Below, piece by piece: positions 13,601 through 28,600 of a stretch of DNA of 64,000 nucleotides; the stretch's first letter is position 1, and each line of letters begins with the position of its first letter. Source of the stretch: Bedellia somnulentella (taxonomy: Eukaryota; Arthropoda; Insecta; Lepidoptera; Bedelliidae). Where the stretch lies: contig OY755171.1 of the NCBI GenBank assembly GCA_963576735.1, positions 6,634,001-6,698,000 of the forward strand, given 5' to 3'. Both the position numbers and the translations under genes were made by a program. The notes below the pieces were generated by a model. The model ran no database searches. It saw only the letters and a program-made list of their open reading frames with translations, and was not told the origin of the DNA.

Positions 13601-16600
13601 TTTCATAATTACTAAAATATTCATACATTTATTAAAAAAACGCGCTAGAACAAACAACATATTTATTACAAATCATTGCTTTAGAATGCATCATATCCAA
13701 AAGATTTGGATTACTATTTTAAAACTTTCATGTAGTCAAGACAGTGCATAGCAAGTCCATCCACTATTGCTGCATTAGTACGTGACATTCAATAACGACA
13801 TAGATCAAGAATAATTTATTACAAGTATATTTATCTTTATCAAAGAAGGACACAAGGAACGGAGTCGATATTGAGGATTTCCGTAATCAATCTTTAATAA
13901 GATTGATTGAGTGAGACACTGATCGTGAAAATGTATCTGCTCCTGCACAGTTATACGTACAGTAATGAGACGTTACATTAAAAATTAAGGTAAAGATGAA
14001 CTCGAATATGCCATCTGAAATAAATTGTTTATCGTTTTTTTTTATTTGGTTTACACGGAATAAATTATTTAAAGAAATAGTTTTGGGTTATTAGTAAGTT
14101 AAAAGTTCTTATCTAAAAATAATATGTTATAGATATGTTTGTTTCTTAAAGCTTACACCAAAATTGCATATTTTTTCGTGTATAACATAATTTTCGCAGT
14201 TCATTTAACTCTTTATTAGTTTCTTCACTCCGGCCATACTCCTGCAATAAAACCAATGCAAAGGTTTTTGAACTAAATCTGAATTGTCCATAACCGTGTT
14301 CTAAATGTATCTTAATATCTTCGATTAAACGATTCTTTACTGATTAAGATTGACAAAAATAAAATACAGTATATTTAAAGTAAGTCGACCTGACTAATTT
14401 GATTCCATCAGATAGCGATGAGTCAGAAAACGTATAAAAACTATTAAAAATGTTTAAAAAAGTTACAATAGGATAATGTCTACGATAAATAGTGTATACG
14501 ACTCATTGACCTTCTTATCCAAATACTCTTTTAAGGCATTTAATAATATTATAATTTGCTTAAACAGCGGTTTAGTGAAATTAAAATTTGTAATTTTATA
14601 TGATTGAGTGGGAAAAGTGTGATTCGTGTGAAAGCTTGTAAAATAGAGAAGATGAATAAAAGTAAAAGAGGAAAGATATAAAGAGCCAATGTGGATGGAA
14701 AAGTCAGCACAGGATGACCGCGGGGGCCATACATCAAATATACAGAATATGCTCAAAAAAGCGTGACATTCAATAACGACATAGATCAAGAATAATTTAT
14801 TACAAGTATATTTATCTTTATCAAAGAAGGACACAAGGAACGGAGTCGATATTGAGGATTTCCGTAATCAATCTTTAATAAGATTGATTGAGTGAGACAC
14901 TGATCGTGAAAATGTATCTGCTCCTGCACAGTTATACGTACAGTAATGAGACGTTACATTAAAAATTAAGGTAAAGATGAACTCGAATATGCCATCTGAA
15001 ATAAATTGTTTATCGTTTTTTTTTATTTGGTTTACACGGAATAAATTATTTAAAGAAATAGTTTTGGGTTATTAGTAAGTTAAAAGTTCTTATCTAAAAA
15101 TAATATGTTATAGATATGTTTGTTTCTTAAAGCTTACACCAAAATTGCATATTTTTTCGTGTATAACATAATTTTCGCAGTTCATTTAACTCTTTATTAG
15201 TTTCTTCACTCCGGCCATACTCCTGCAATAAAACCAATGCAAAGGTTTTTGAACTAAATCTGAATTGTCCATAACCGTGTTCTAAATGTATCTTAATATC
15301 TTCGATTAAACGATTCTTTACTGATTAAGATTGACAAAAATAAAATACAGTATATTTAAAGTAAGTCGACCTGACTAATTTGATTCCATCAGATAGCGAT
15401 GAGTCAGAAAACGTATAAAAACTATTAAAAATGTTTAAAAAAGTTACAATAGGATAATGTCTACGATAAATAGTGTATACGACTCATTGACCTTCTTATC
15501 CAAATACTCTTTTAAGGCATTTAATAATATTATAATTTGCTTAAACAGCGGTTTAGTGAAATTAAAATTTGTAATTTTATATGATTGAGTGGGAAAAGTG
15601 TGATTCGTGTGAAAGCTTGTAAAATAGAGAAGATGAATAAAAGTAAAAGAGGAAAGATATAAAGAGCCAATGTGGATGGAAAAGTCAGCACAGGATGACC
15701 GCGGGGGCCATACATCAAATATACAGAATATGCTCAAAAAAGCAGGCTTCCGAAGTATGAACCTTAAAAGGATATTTATGAAATGATTGATGAACGTAGA
15801 CGAAGCTAGAGAGGTTTGCCAGGATCGCGAAAAGTGGCGATCGATAGTCCGTCCCTACCCCAATGTAAACTTATGGCGTGAATTAAACAGAGGCTGTGTA
15901 ATAATATGTTACACTAGAATAGCCCTTTTCTCTGTGTGTAGTGTGTTTCAAAGTGGTAAGACGCGATTGAGTGTAATGTCCTATTAATTAATTGTTGATG
16001 CGGTCAGAAACCTTCGACAATATATTTTTATTAGAATATCTTTTATAATATTTCTTATGTTTAGACCTTTTAATTATTATCGGAATTATTCTTAAATTCG
16101 TCTGATTTTAACACAATACGAGGGGCATGCCAAAATAAGTAAGATACTCTTTTCTTATTTAATTGACACTGGCAAGCTATACACCATCTTATAGGCTGGT
16201 TTTTATTGAAATATTTGAATAAAGAACACACTTCTTTTATTTGTTTTTTAATGGAATGAGCATTATTTTTCCGAGAATCTGGCGGGAATTCACTTGCAAC
16301 AATGGAGCTTAGTCGACGTGATTTTCGTGCTATGATTTATTATGACTTTAAAAAAGGTTTATGCCTCAAGAATATTTTGAACTTTTGGCTTCTACTTTTG
16401 GTGAGTCTCCTTTTTCCCGAGCAACATTGATTTGCTGAATTTAAAAGAGGACGGGGATGTCTCGAAGATGAAGCGAAGACAGAACGGCCGCCAACCGCGG
16501 TCACGCAAGAAAACGTTCGTGCAGTCGAAAAACTTACTCGCGAAAACCGACGAATTGCATATGTAGAGCTAGAGCGAGAAGTAGGAATTGGATCAGCAGC

Positions 16601-19600
16601 AATGCAAACCATAATTTACGAACACCTTTCTCTCCGTAAACGTTGTTCGAGATGGGTGCCGCACAAACTTACCGATGAGCAGAAAGACCGTAGATAGATA
16701 AATTCAACGGAGGCGAGAAAAAAAAACGTATATGATATACTGACTAGTGACGAAACATGGCTTTATAACTACGATCCCGAATCAAAGCGACAGTCGACTG
16801 TATGGTGCTTTGAAGACGAGCCAACTCCAACGAAATGTCGCCGTGCACGAAGCACACAGAAACAAATGGTCGCCTCGTTTTTCTGCAAAACGGGTGATAT
16901 TGCTACTGTTGTGCTAGAGGATGAAAGAACGGTGAACTTCGAATGGTATGTGACAGTTTGTGCTCCAACAGTAATATCAGCTTGGTGTGACAAGCGCCCG
17001 AAGTCTGGAATCCGGCACCTTCTCTGGCACCACGATAATGCGGCGCCGCACACGTCCGCCAGAACACAAGACTTTTTCAACTCGAAAATGTGTCATTCTC
17101 CCTCACCCGCCATATTCCCCTGGCCTAGCGCCTTGTGATTTTTACTTGTTTCCAAAAATCAAAGAAAAACTAAAGGGGAAGATGTTTGAAAGCAAAGAAG
17201 ATGCTCTGGTTGCCTATAATTTCGAGATTTCTGAGGTATCTAAAGAAGAGTGGTCACAGGTATTTTTCAATTGGTTCAAACTTATAGAAAAGTGTATACG
17301 TGCTCAGGGTGAATACTTTCAAAAGATCGATACTTGTAATAAAGAACAAATTTTATATTATTTTAGTATCTACTTTCTTTTGGCATACCCCTCGTATTCA
17401 TTATAATAATCCGCTATTTATATTAATATTACTTATTCTAAATTCTCAATATAATTTAAATAAGTTGGCATGACCAAGCAAGGAGAATTGTTTTATAATA
17501 TTTTAAACTTCCTACGACCTTTCGCCCTAGAAAACTGGTTAATTGACCTAACAACCACTGTCTGGTCGCTAACTTAGCACTCTAAGAAATGATCAATCAG
17601 ACTTATCCTTTATATTATATTAATATATTATCATTAAATTATCCAGAATCCTTTACAGTTGCTTAAAAGTGTAAACAAAAAAACATAAATACATGGCCCA
17701 TGGCTATAAAAGCCTAAGCAGATTAAAAAAATCTCAGCCACTTTTGGAAGTTGAGTGGGGAAAAGATTGTCAAAATAAAGTCCCCATCTCCCAAATATCA
17801 CCTAAAAGCCCCAACACTAAGGGCCAAGTAGCCTCCAACTAAGAAATGGGTTAGTGCTATTCTAAGCCAACACTACTTACTCTGTAATAAAATTAATATT
17901 TCATTTTAAATACCCATACCTTCTCTCTGTCGGCACTGTTATACTTAAATATCTCGCAGAATTTTATTTCTGTATTATAATATTTACCGCTACTCTTAGC
18001 TTTACTTTTGCTTGTGGTGTTGGCGTTGAACAGCACTAACCAGTTTGAATTTGGAAGTTGGGTTTTCTAAGTCAACGTTGACCGATTAAATCAAACACGA
18101 TAAATTAAAGAAATAATAGAGTTTGGTCCAAAATATAGAATTTATAGGTCTTATCGGATGCATGACTGAAAATACCAACTCAGAAAGCAAGTGATATAAA
18201 TTCTGCACAAGTTTTCTTGTTTATAACACAGTGCATATTTTGCGAAGGGATCTATAGAGCTAGTGTGGATGGTAATGTCAGTAGAGGACGACCACGGAGA
18301 ACACACTTGGACCAAATTGAGAGTGTGCTCAAAAAGGCTGGCGTCCGAAGTATGAAGAACAAAAGAGCATGTATGAAAAGATTGATGGATGTAAACGAAG
18401 CTAGAGAGGTTTGTCAGGATCGTACGAAGTGGCGATCGATAGTCTCTGCCTACCCCAATGGGAATTAATGGCGTGAGTATATGTATGTATGCATATTTTG
18501 CGATATCTTTGTGGGCGATGCGGTTGGAGACACATCACCAAAAACCATTATTTTACCGCCTTTTCCCCACTCAACTTCCAAAAGTGGCTGAGGAATTTAT
18601 AATTCCTTGGCTCTGGCTACCCCTTCTAGGGAATTATAATCGTGAGAATATGTATGTATGTATGTATGCATATTTTGTTTAATTATTTTATTTACAAACT
18701 ATTGTTACTACGTAACTAGTTATTTCTTGATATACGATGCCATTTAAATATTAAATGAAGATAGACACTAGATTCCTCATTGTGCATTCTTTCTAATTTA
18801 TAATGATTTGTTGTCTACTTGCGGACATTGATCTATATTTATATTTGCACTTGGCAATCATATATTAACTGTCTCCATGGACTCGCTGTTAAGCGCTTGA
18901 AATTTTAATAAATCAACCACACATTTAAAATAAACATTGGTGTAGGCCCGACTCATGATTTGAAATGACGTCTCCTGCAAGAGAGTGTTGCCAACGAGCT
19001 ATTAAGGTTTCCTTAGGTTGTTAAGCCTGAAATGGATCTCTGTTAGATGGCGGTTGGATTAACATGATACTCGGAAGTCTCATTTGTGATGACATTTTAA
19101 ATGATGAGAAACTTTCTCTTTCATACATACATATATACATATACTCACGCCATTAGTAAACATTGGGGTAGCAGAGACTATCGATCGCCACTTCGTTCGA
19201 TCCTGACAAACCTCTCTCTCTTTCCTTTTCTCTGATAACATGGAAGGCTTTTAATGTGTTAATTGACGTTGCAGTATATTTACATTCATGATGTTGTTGG
19301 ATTCAAAAAAAGTTACATTATGTTGGTACTATTTCCATTAAATATAACATGGTCTTTTGACACTGACGTGTCAACCCTCAGAATACCCAGTTTTTCCCAG
19401 GGGACAAGGGGATTTTTTTTCTTCTGCGTACAGTACATAAACACTGTCACGTGACTTAGTATAACTCAACTCAGCCATGTGTGTTCTACTCTCAAAGATT
19501 CCGTTACGTAATAATTATAATTTAAAAAAAATGGACTCCATGGACTTATAAAGATATGGTGTGGTATAGGTCCGATCCAAGATTTGAATATCTAGATATT

Positions 19601-22600
19601 TATCAGTAAACAATATTAATGAGATGGTGAATCCTTTATAACTGGTTTCAAATATCGTCAGTGTCTGGCTAAATTTATGCTTTGCATTTAAGATGCGTGA
19701 GGAATGAGTATGATAATAAAAATAAATGCCTTTTTTTTGTATACTTTTTACACTAAAAATGATACGTAATTTTAAATGAACTATTTACTTTTTTCCTTCA
19801 CTGTATACGGCTACTACTAGATACTGTGATGTATTTAGTCACTTAGTTTTATAGTGATTAAGATTGGTAGGAATAGAAGTGAGAAACTTAGGACGTATGA
19901 CCTACAATACATGTCATCACAAAGTATCCAATTTTTAAGCCAAAACTCTCGCTACCCCTGTTTGCGATCATTGCCTTCAATATAATTACGCTGTGATCAT
20001 TGTGCGTTTGATTATGTTTGATCCAAATCATCAAAAGATGACGCACACGGTTAATCAAAGTGCTCTACATTGACATTATTGAGTATGTCAGACTAGTATC
20101 GATCGGCGCTTTTGCTCAATCAGCTTGGATCAAGGCATCGCCGCTGAACTAATCTGTCAGTCAGTAATTAGGGCCAACAGTAACACGATACATGACATTC
20201 GATATTGCGGGAAAACACTTGCTCAATGAGAATGGAGATCCAACATACTTTGTAATTGTTTTTTCCACACTCTATATTCTTAAGTGTTTTGGATGCTACC
20301 GTATTCAGGGATGCAAAGCGTTTCCAAACTTTGACAAATTAATCGTTATACACATTTTAGCATGGAATGTCTAAGTTCATGCACTTGTATCATTATGTAC
20401 TTTTCTAACCATATATAAACTGTTATGAATGTGTTTTTTGGTCAGTACAAAAGAAAATTTATCTTTTAGCGTCAGGAGCGTGCAATATGAGTATTTTTTA
20501 GTTGACTGACATGTCTGCTAAATTTAGATTTAAAAAAATAAAAATTAATAAATAACCTTTAAGGTTTATTTCTGTGTATTTATTTCCTTTGCGTCCTCTA
20601 GAGGAGAATAAAGTATCACAAATGCGGCTAAGGAGTTTCTAGCACTGAAGCTCTGGCTACCCCTTATTGAGATTTGTGGCCGTGAGTGTATGTATGTATG
20701 TACAATACCAGTGCGTTAAAAGTTAAGGCGAGTATTTTTTTGTTTCGCGACAATACCTTGGTCGAGTTGAATTAAGTAACCAAAAAATTGAGAAAACACA
20801 TTTTATGCTCCTAACGAAACACAACCTTACCAAGACAAAGGGCTGCTTTAAACTAGCATCATCCAAGTTGGAACAACGTACCTTCCTTGTACCTGTTGTA
20901 CCTTTGAAAAGACGCCCAACCAATACTTTTAAAAACATGTTGCGGAGATGGCTTATTGTGTCGCAAAAAATGATTTTGGAGTTACGTACACCCGTATAAT
21001 TATCGTTAATTACACCCTTTTTTCGTTTATACATATATATAAATAAGTACCAATTGTATATCTCAAGTAGTTACCATAATTTTTATGTAGTTACCATTTT
21101 ATGTAACTTTTATTTCTTTTATGAGTTATGGATTATTTATATTTTTAAATGTATGTAAAGAAATCGGCTTTCGTATTTTATATTTGTAATTACTAATGTG
21201 TATATATTATATTCATCTATTTTTTATTGTACTCTATAACGAATTAAAATAAATCTGTACATACTTGTTTCTGTTACATTACTATTAAAGTTTGTGTAAA
21301 TATTTATAATTGTTAATATCTGATTTTCACACATTTCGTGGGTTTTTTAGTTATAATATAGCCTTTTTAGTAGACATAAATTTTTGGTCAGAGCTTAAAA
21401 TCGAAGCTATCTGCTTGCAGCGGATACACCGAGCTCTGAACCTTTTTGTCTTTTGTATTTTTTTATAGTTATTATTTTATTTCATGTCATGTGTTTAAGA
21501 AAGACAAATAAATGTTTTGATTATTATTATTATTCATTTATGTATGTATATTAAAATTATTACTTCACACTCAGCTTCACAAGTAAGGTTGACAAATAAA
21601 AAATATTTTTAAGCATATATATTTAGTCTTTTGTGGGAAAGCTGCGCAAAATTCTTCTCTTAACAAAAAAACTATGGTACGGTTTTATAATAGACATGCG
21701 GCTATGCCATTCTGTTATTTTACTTAATTGTTCTGTAATTTATGTAGGTATTTTAAGAATGCAATATATGCAATTAAACATATTCTGCAGGGCAAGCACG
21801 AGCGCTATTTTATCGACACGATAACGGTTAGACCGAGATGGCATTCTACGATACTAAGTAAGTGCGTAAGAGATGGCTGCTTTATCCCGCGCGATAACAA
21901 GTTTGAACACCGCTCGTACTAGCCGGGCTGTTTGAAGTAAATTAGAGACTTAAGACTAACGTTACATACTATTAATCAATATATTTTATTAATAGAGTTC
22001 AACGGACCGTAAATATAACACATCTCAAAATATTGAATGGGCTTAAATTTATTCCACTTATGTTATTGTGTGTGTAGACAATGTAATTAACTAAATACGT
22101 ACCGTATCTTAATGAGTTATTAATAGCTATTGATACACCTTTTAAATAAATAAATGTATTTATTTCAGAATACAAATAGGTTAATGTGCTCATTAACTAA
22201 ATAATCTGCAGACAGGTAAAATGTTTATGTTTAAGTACCTAAAGTTAAAGCGTATCTTTTGTGATGTTTATCCGTTCTATAAATGGTTTATTAATTAAAA
22301 AGACTTATGTCTGAATAAATATTTTTCAAATCAACAATGTTAATTCATTCGCATCTCTTCTAACCTCCCCAAATTATCATGTATTTCTATCAAGCTCGTA
22401 CGATACGAAGATTTGGATTTTGCCAGTGAGAATACGCGGTTATTTTCGATGAATCGAATGATACCTCAGTTTTTATCATAAGCAAGTCGTATGATAAAAA
22501 CGGGGTATATGTTTACAAGCAGTAAGAAGAGAGAAAAGTAAACCCTCTGATTCGTTTTGTTCGGCTCTAGGTTCGCAGAATTAGCAGATTCGCAGATTAT

Positions 22601-25600
22601 CTAGTTAATATCTAAACATGCTAATATCTTGCCGTGTAGTGTCGGCTTAGAATAGCACTACCCCGTTTCTACCGATGGGTGTACGTAAGAGGCGACTAAC
22701 GGTATTGGGGCTTTTAAGGGATTTTTGGGCGATGCGGCTGGAGACCCATCACCAACAACCTTTACTTTACCATCTTTTCCCCACTCAATTTCCAAAAGTG
22801 GCTGAGGAATTTCTAATTCCTTAGCTCTGGCTACCCCTTCTAGAGATTTATAGCCGTGAGTATATATTATGTTATATGTTATCTAAACATATTTTTTGCG
22901 ACATTAGCGTGTAAAGCCTTAATAACTGAAAGTTAGCTAGGTAATTTGCATTCTAACTGATTTATGCATATAAATGCTAACACACACATTAAAAAACAAT
23001 CATGAACATTTGCATTCACAAAACAGTCTCACATTTTTTAAATAATATTTTTATGACCAATAATACCTTTAACTATTTACTAACGGCAAAAAATCTCAAA
23101 ACAAAAGCTTTAATATAGTAATATAAATTATAGTTTTTGAACTTGATCGTCTTACTTATCGAAGATTCATATGTGGTAGTGATATTTTAAGCCACTTCAA
23201 AGTAGAAACTTTTCTTTAACAAGTACTTAAGTATAATTTACCTGATATAGACAGAGCCCCATTATATACCCCAATGACTAGAGTCAGACCGCTGGCACCT
23301 CCTTGTTCCAGAAAGAAATTGTTGAACAATATCCCGAAAGCGCTGGAAGATCCGAAACCTAACATCTGTAAACATCAAATTAATCTGTACATTTTTTTCA
23401 AATTTTATGCATAAGTAAATCTAAAAGACGACGTGATAGCTCAGTGGGTAGAACACCGGTTGACGTGCAAGCGACTAGTGTTCAAATCCCGGGTCGGGCC
23501 TACACCAATTTGTCTTTTCTAAAGACATATGTGTGGTTAATTTATTACGGTTGTTAACGGTGAGGGAAAACATCGTGAGCAAACCCACATGGCTGAGTTG
23601 TACTTAGTCATGAGACAGTGTATTCGTACAAAAACGGCGATAGGCCCCTATCACGTGAGTACACTGTCCATGCAAAACGTGGGTACTCTGAACACCAGGT
23701 GTCAATGTCATGTGATGTTCAGAAGTATTAGTACCTCTGCCAACCCTTTCGGGGATATTCGGCGTGAACGTTTATGTGATGTTATGTTATTATGTAAAAT
23801 TTAAATGACTGTTTCTGATGGCGGAAGTATATAGGGCACATATAAAAAAAACATAGGTCACTTAATTTGAATTTCTTTGCGAAGCCAGAGCGGTCCGGTA
23901 ATTTTAATATGGAATAAAAATAACAGTATTTTAATACTAATATATCTGTGAAGAGTAACAAAAATTTACATACTTTTTTTAAATACGTACGATTATTGTG
24001 TGTAGAGGACAACCACGGAGGACATATTGGAACAAATAGCGAGGGTGGTCAAAAGGCAAGTGTCGGTAGTACGAAGAATGAAAGAGTATGTATGAAACGA
24101 TTGATGGATGTGAACGAAGCTAAAGAGGTTTGCCAGGATCATACAAAATGGCGATCAATAGTCTCTGCCTACCCCACTGGGAACTAACGGCGTGAGTATA
24201 TGTATGTTTACATTATTGTTGTTAATGTAATGGTTAAAAAAAATATGGTAAAATTTGTAATATTAAATAATGTAATAGAACTAGTAATCAAACACCGTCA
24301 CAACCGGGGGATGCTAATACTCACCGCAAAGAGCCAGTACCATTTTTTTAATTATTGCTAATTATACTTCTAGTTCATTATGGATAAAAATATATATATT
24401 GAAATAGTTCTTAATTCGGAAATACTATTTTTTATATTGATGATACAATTCAGGATAATTTAGTGTTGCTGAATTCAAAATTAAGTAGCAACTCTGATGA
24501 ATATGCAATATTGACTTAAAACCTATTTTCTACGCTTTGATTCAATAAATTTACTGCAATTTTATGATGATTTTTATTTCAAACTGCCGCTAAATATCTT
24601 AATGAGATATCTATGAAAATAAAATTTGCATTTGTTAAGCAGGATCGTAGCTTATAATTTGGGGGCCGTTTCGATGCATTTAATTCGAATTAGAATAGAA
24701 ATCCGATGTGTCTTTATGTGTGTATAATTTACATTAAATTGTTTGCTAGAAATAAATTATGTTAGACAGCAATACAATAACTAAACTCATAAGGTGACTT
24801 GTTGATATTACAAGTGTAAGTAAAAGTATTTATCATAGGGCCATTCTAGCGCAACTCGGTTTCTCACGGTAGTGAAATAAATCTTTTCATACATGTCCAT
24901 CGCACTTTACATACATTCTTTGCACTTTGGGTGCCAATATTAATATGAATAAATTAGTAGTTAGACAATGTTAATGTAGATCTACATAGTCGACCTCAAA
25001 TGTATGGATTTAATTATCAAATTAAGGTTAATCGATGGATGATAGGAAATTGGTAAAAGGAATCTATAGAGCTGATGTGGAAGGTAACACTCGGACCAAA
25101 CTGAGAGTGTGGTCAAAAAGCCAGGCATCCGAAAGATGAAGAATAAAAAAGAATGTATGAAAAGATTTATGGATGTAAACGAAGCTAGAGAGGTTTGCCA
25201 GGATCATAAGAATTAGCGATCGATACGAGTAGTCTCTGCCTACCCCAATGGGAACTAATGGCGTGTGTATATGTTATGTTTATATCTATTCAAAGCTTGT
25301 CTGTAAGTGATCAGTTTAAGTGATAAGACCGCCAATTGTACTTCATGATAAAATTGTTATAGATTTTGTAAGTATATAATATTTTCGTGTGCACTAAAGA
25401 GTAATTCTATTATATTCCACTCTAATGTACTTTTTGGCCATATTTATGTAAGTTAGTTTTGTACTAAGAAGAACTAAGTTACTATTATGTATTAGCGAGT
25501 AATTTTGTCTTTTCTAAATAGTAGTCTGCTTTTTTCAAATACATTTTTTGGAGTTAGTATGTTTTTTGTACCGATTTTAAGGTCACTTATATAAAGAATG

Positions 25601-28600
25601 AAAGATTTTGACAAGGTTTCCGCCTATTATCGTTAAATAGAGAAATAAAACATAATTTTTGTATGTTTGTATGATAGCTCCCGTTAAATATGCATTCTTA
25701 ATTTAGTCTTTGTTAGTTTCAAATTAAATAAAACAATTCTAAAGATATGGATCGGAACACCAGGTGACAATTTCACGTGATGTTCAGAAGTATTAGTACC
25801 TCTGTCAACTCCTTCGGGCTCTACGGCGTAAACGTTTGAGTTTGAGAATTCTGAAGATTTATGGTTAAAACTTCGTTCATCGTTTCAGACGTTTATAATA
25901 AACATAACATAACATAAACGTTCACGCCGAATATCCCCGAAGGGGTTGGCAGAGGTACTAATACTTCTGAACATCACGTGACTTTGTAACCCGGTGTTCA
26001 GAGTACCCACGTTTTGCATGGACAGTGTACTCACGTGATAGGGGGCAGGCCTATCGCCGTTTTGTACGCATACACTGTCACAGACGTTTATCTGCTGCTG
26101 TTATCAATGTTGGGAAAAAATATGCAAAATAAATACTGTATAATTTGTAGTATCAGCCCAATTTTTTATTTTCGATTGTTTTTGTTAACGGTAACAAGGC
26201 ATGATAAGAATTACATTTCTCGAGATTTACGAGACTGGTATGACAGACAGCGTAGGGGAATAGGGGGCCGTTTAAAATTTTGAGTAGGGAACCCTTTAAA
26301 ATAAAAAAAAAACTATGACTTCAAGAAAAGATATTTAATTAAAGTCAAGGATATTTTTAGAATGATATTGCAATAAAAATATCGTTATGAATGCAGTGGG
26401 GCACGCCATATATCACGACTAAACTTTTTCCTCAATTTCTATATTTAGTAGCGTAGATAAGTGCTGTGCTTCACTTTTTCTGAGCAAGCAATGATTTATC
26501 TGTTAAACTGACAACTAATCAATAAAATTAATTGTCTTCAACTTGACACATTTATGTATAAATATTGCGAACTAAAGTTATTTACCGTTTATGACTTGAT
26601 TATGCATTCTTAAACATAACATAAACGTTCACGCCGTTTTATCCCCGAAGGGGTTGGCAGAGGTACCAATACTCCTGAACTCACATGGCAAGCGCCATCT
26701 AGTTTCCAGAGAAGGTACCCACGTTTTGCTTAGACAGTGTACTCACGTGATAGGGGGCAGGCCTATCGCCGTTTTGTACGAATACACTGTCACATGACTA
26801 AGTACAACTCAGCCATGTGGGTTTCCTGCATTCTTATTTTCTATGTATTTTGTGTCTATCACAAGTTTTTACTTAAATTGAACGAACTTCTTGGTTTCAA
26901 CCCTAAAACATGTCAGAATTCGTGATTTTAAGAAAGAACATACATATGTTTCTCATATATATCCCTTCGTGTGGCAAATTCCCGCTCCGGGAGACAAAGA
27001 AAAAGACCTAAAATGGCGGATGTTACTTTTGACATTAGCGCACATGTGGCATCTGTCCCGCTCCGGGAAAGATAAATATTTCGCGCGTCTGGCGGCCGGC
27101 CTGCTCCGGGAAAGTAGCTAAGTGCTGTTTTAGACGTTTATTTTGACGAATAAAAAGCATTCTGCACTGCTCTAACGTATACTGAAGCTTATTTATAGAA
27201 CAAAGATAGACTACAGTGCAACAGAAATGTCAACAAGGCATTTATTTCAGTTAATGTTCATTGTTCCGTGTGCGGTTGTGTGGGGCGCCTGACAAGGCCC
27301 ACATTTAGTAATGCTCCTACTGCTAAAAAAATGTATGGATTGAAGTGATTTTATGACTGTATGTTTTAAATTAGGGTATAGTATTGTAAATACAACACAT
27401 ATATTGACGAGAAAAAGTAAAATTTATGAATTATGGTAGATTATGTATCGAAAATCGGAAAAAAACCATGACCCTATCTTAACTTTACGACATTGTTTTA
27501 TTTTCACACTTTATACATATTTATCGTATGCAATATGATAGCGTACTTAATTAAGAATCTAAAATGCTACATTTTATTACGCTTATAATACAGAAAAGCA
27601 GTAAAATTTTAGTTTTTCTAAACATCGAAGACCAGATTAAATTGTCCTTCCTAGGCCTGCCAGACGTGGTAAAATTTGCAAAATGGCGGCCGCCATACTT
27701 GGTCTTTTCTTTTCTCTCCCGGAGCCGGACAGGCGCCAGATGCGCGTAAATGACCAACATGGCGGCGCCAGGCGAAGGGATATAGAGCCAATGTGGAAGG
27801 TAATGTTAGTAGAGGACGACCTCGGAGGACACATTTGGATCAAATAGAAAATGTGCTCAAAAAGGCAGGTGTCCGCAGTATGAAGAATAAAAGAGCATGT
27901 ATGAAAAGATTGATGGATGTAAACGAAGCCAGAGAGGTTTGCCAGGATCGTACAAAGTGGCGATCGATAGTCTCTGCCTACCCCAATGGGAACTAACGGC
28001 GTGAGAATATGTATGTATGTACCTCTGTCAACTACTACGGGCGGGGATATACGGCGTGAATGTTTGAATTTGAGAATTCTGAAGATTTATGGTTAAAACA
28101 TCGTTCATCGTTTCGAAGTTTATCTGCTGTTGTTATCAATGTTAGGAAAAATGTGCAAAGACTATTGAAAAAATTCGTTCGAAAAATTTCGTAAACTCGG
28201 CTTTGAATCCCAAAAAGGGGTAGCCAAAGCTCACCACCTCGGCTACTTGTGGAAGTTTAGTGGACACGTAGATTTATTTAACAATGGATCAGCAATATCA
28301 GTCAAAATTTATATCATTAACGTCAGAAGGACGAGACCATCGTACAGGATAAGGACTTAAAACGATTTATTAGTGTTAGTTGTGAAAAAACTAAATAATC
28401 ATTTTTATACAAGAAATGGTGCCGTGTAGTATCGGTTTAGATTGCCGTGTAGTGTCGGTTTAGAATAGCACTACCCCATTTCTTCCGGTGGGTGTACGCA
28501 AGAGGTGACTAACGGTATGGGGCTATTAAGGGGTTTTTGGGCGATGCGGTTGGAGACCCATCACCAACAACCTTTATTTGTACTATCTTTTTCCCACTCA

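Noticed and set aside
14463..15737. Antisense ORFs of 97-123 aa in the tandem duplication
   Set aside because: They exist twice only because the 981-bp unit is doubled; composition is AT-driven, they run antisense to LINE-C sequence, and no domain is recognisable.
16340..17080. Antisense ORFs over mariner M1 copy 1 (and 48581-48835 over copy 2)
   Set aside because: They are shadows of the transposase frame on the opposite strand.
20723..21034. 103-aa antisense ORF with many Arg and Cys
   Set aside because: Overlaps the possible LINE 3' coding stretch on the other strand; neither is convincing as a host gene.
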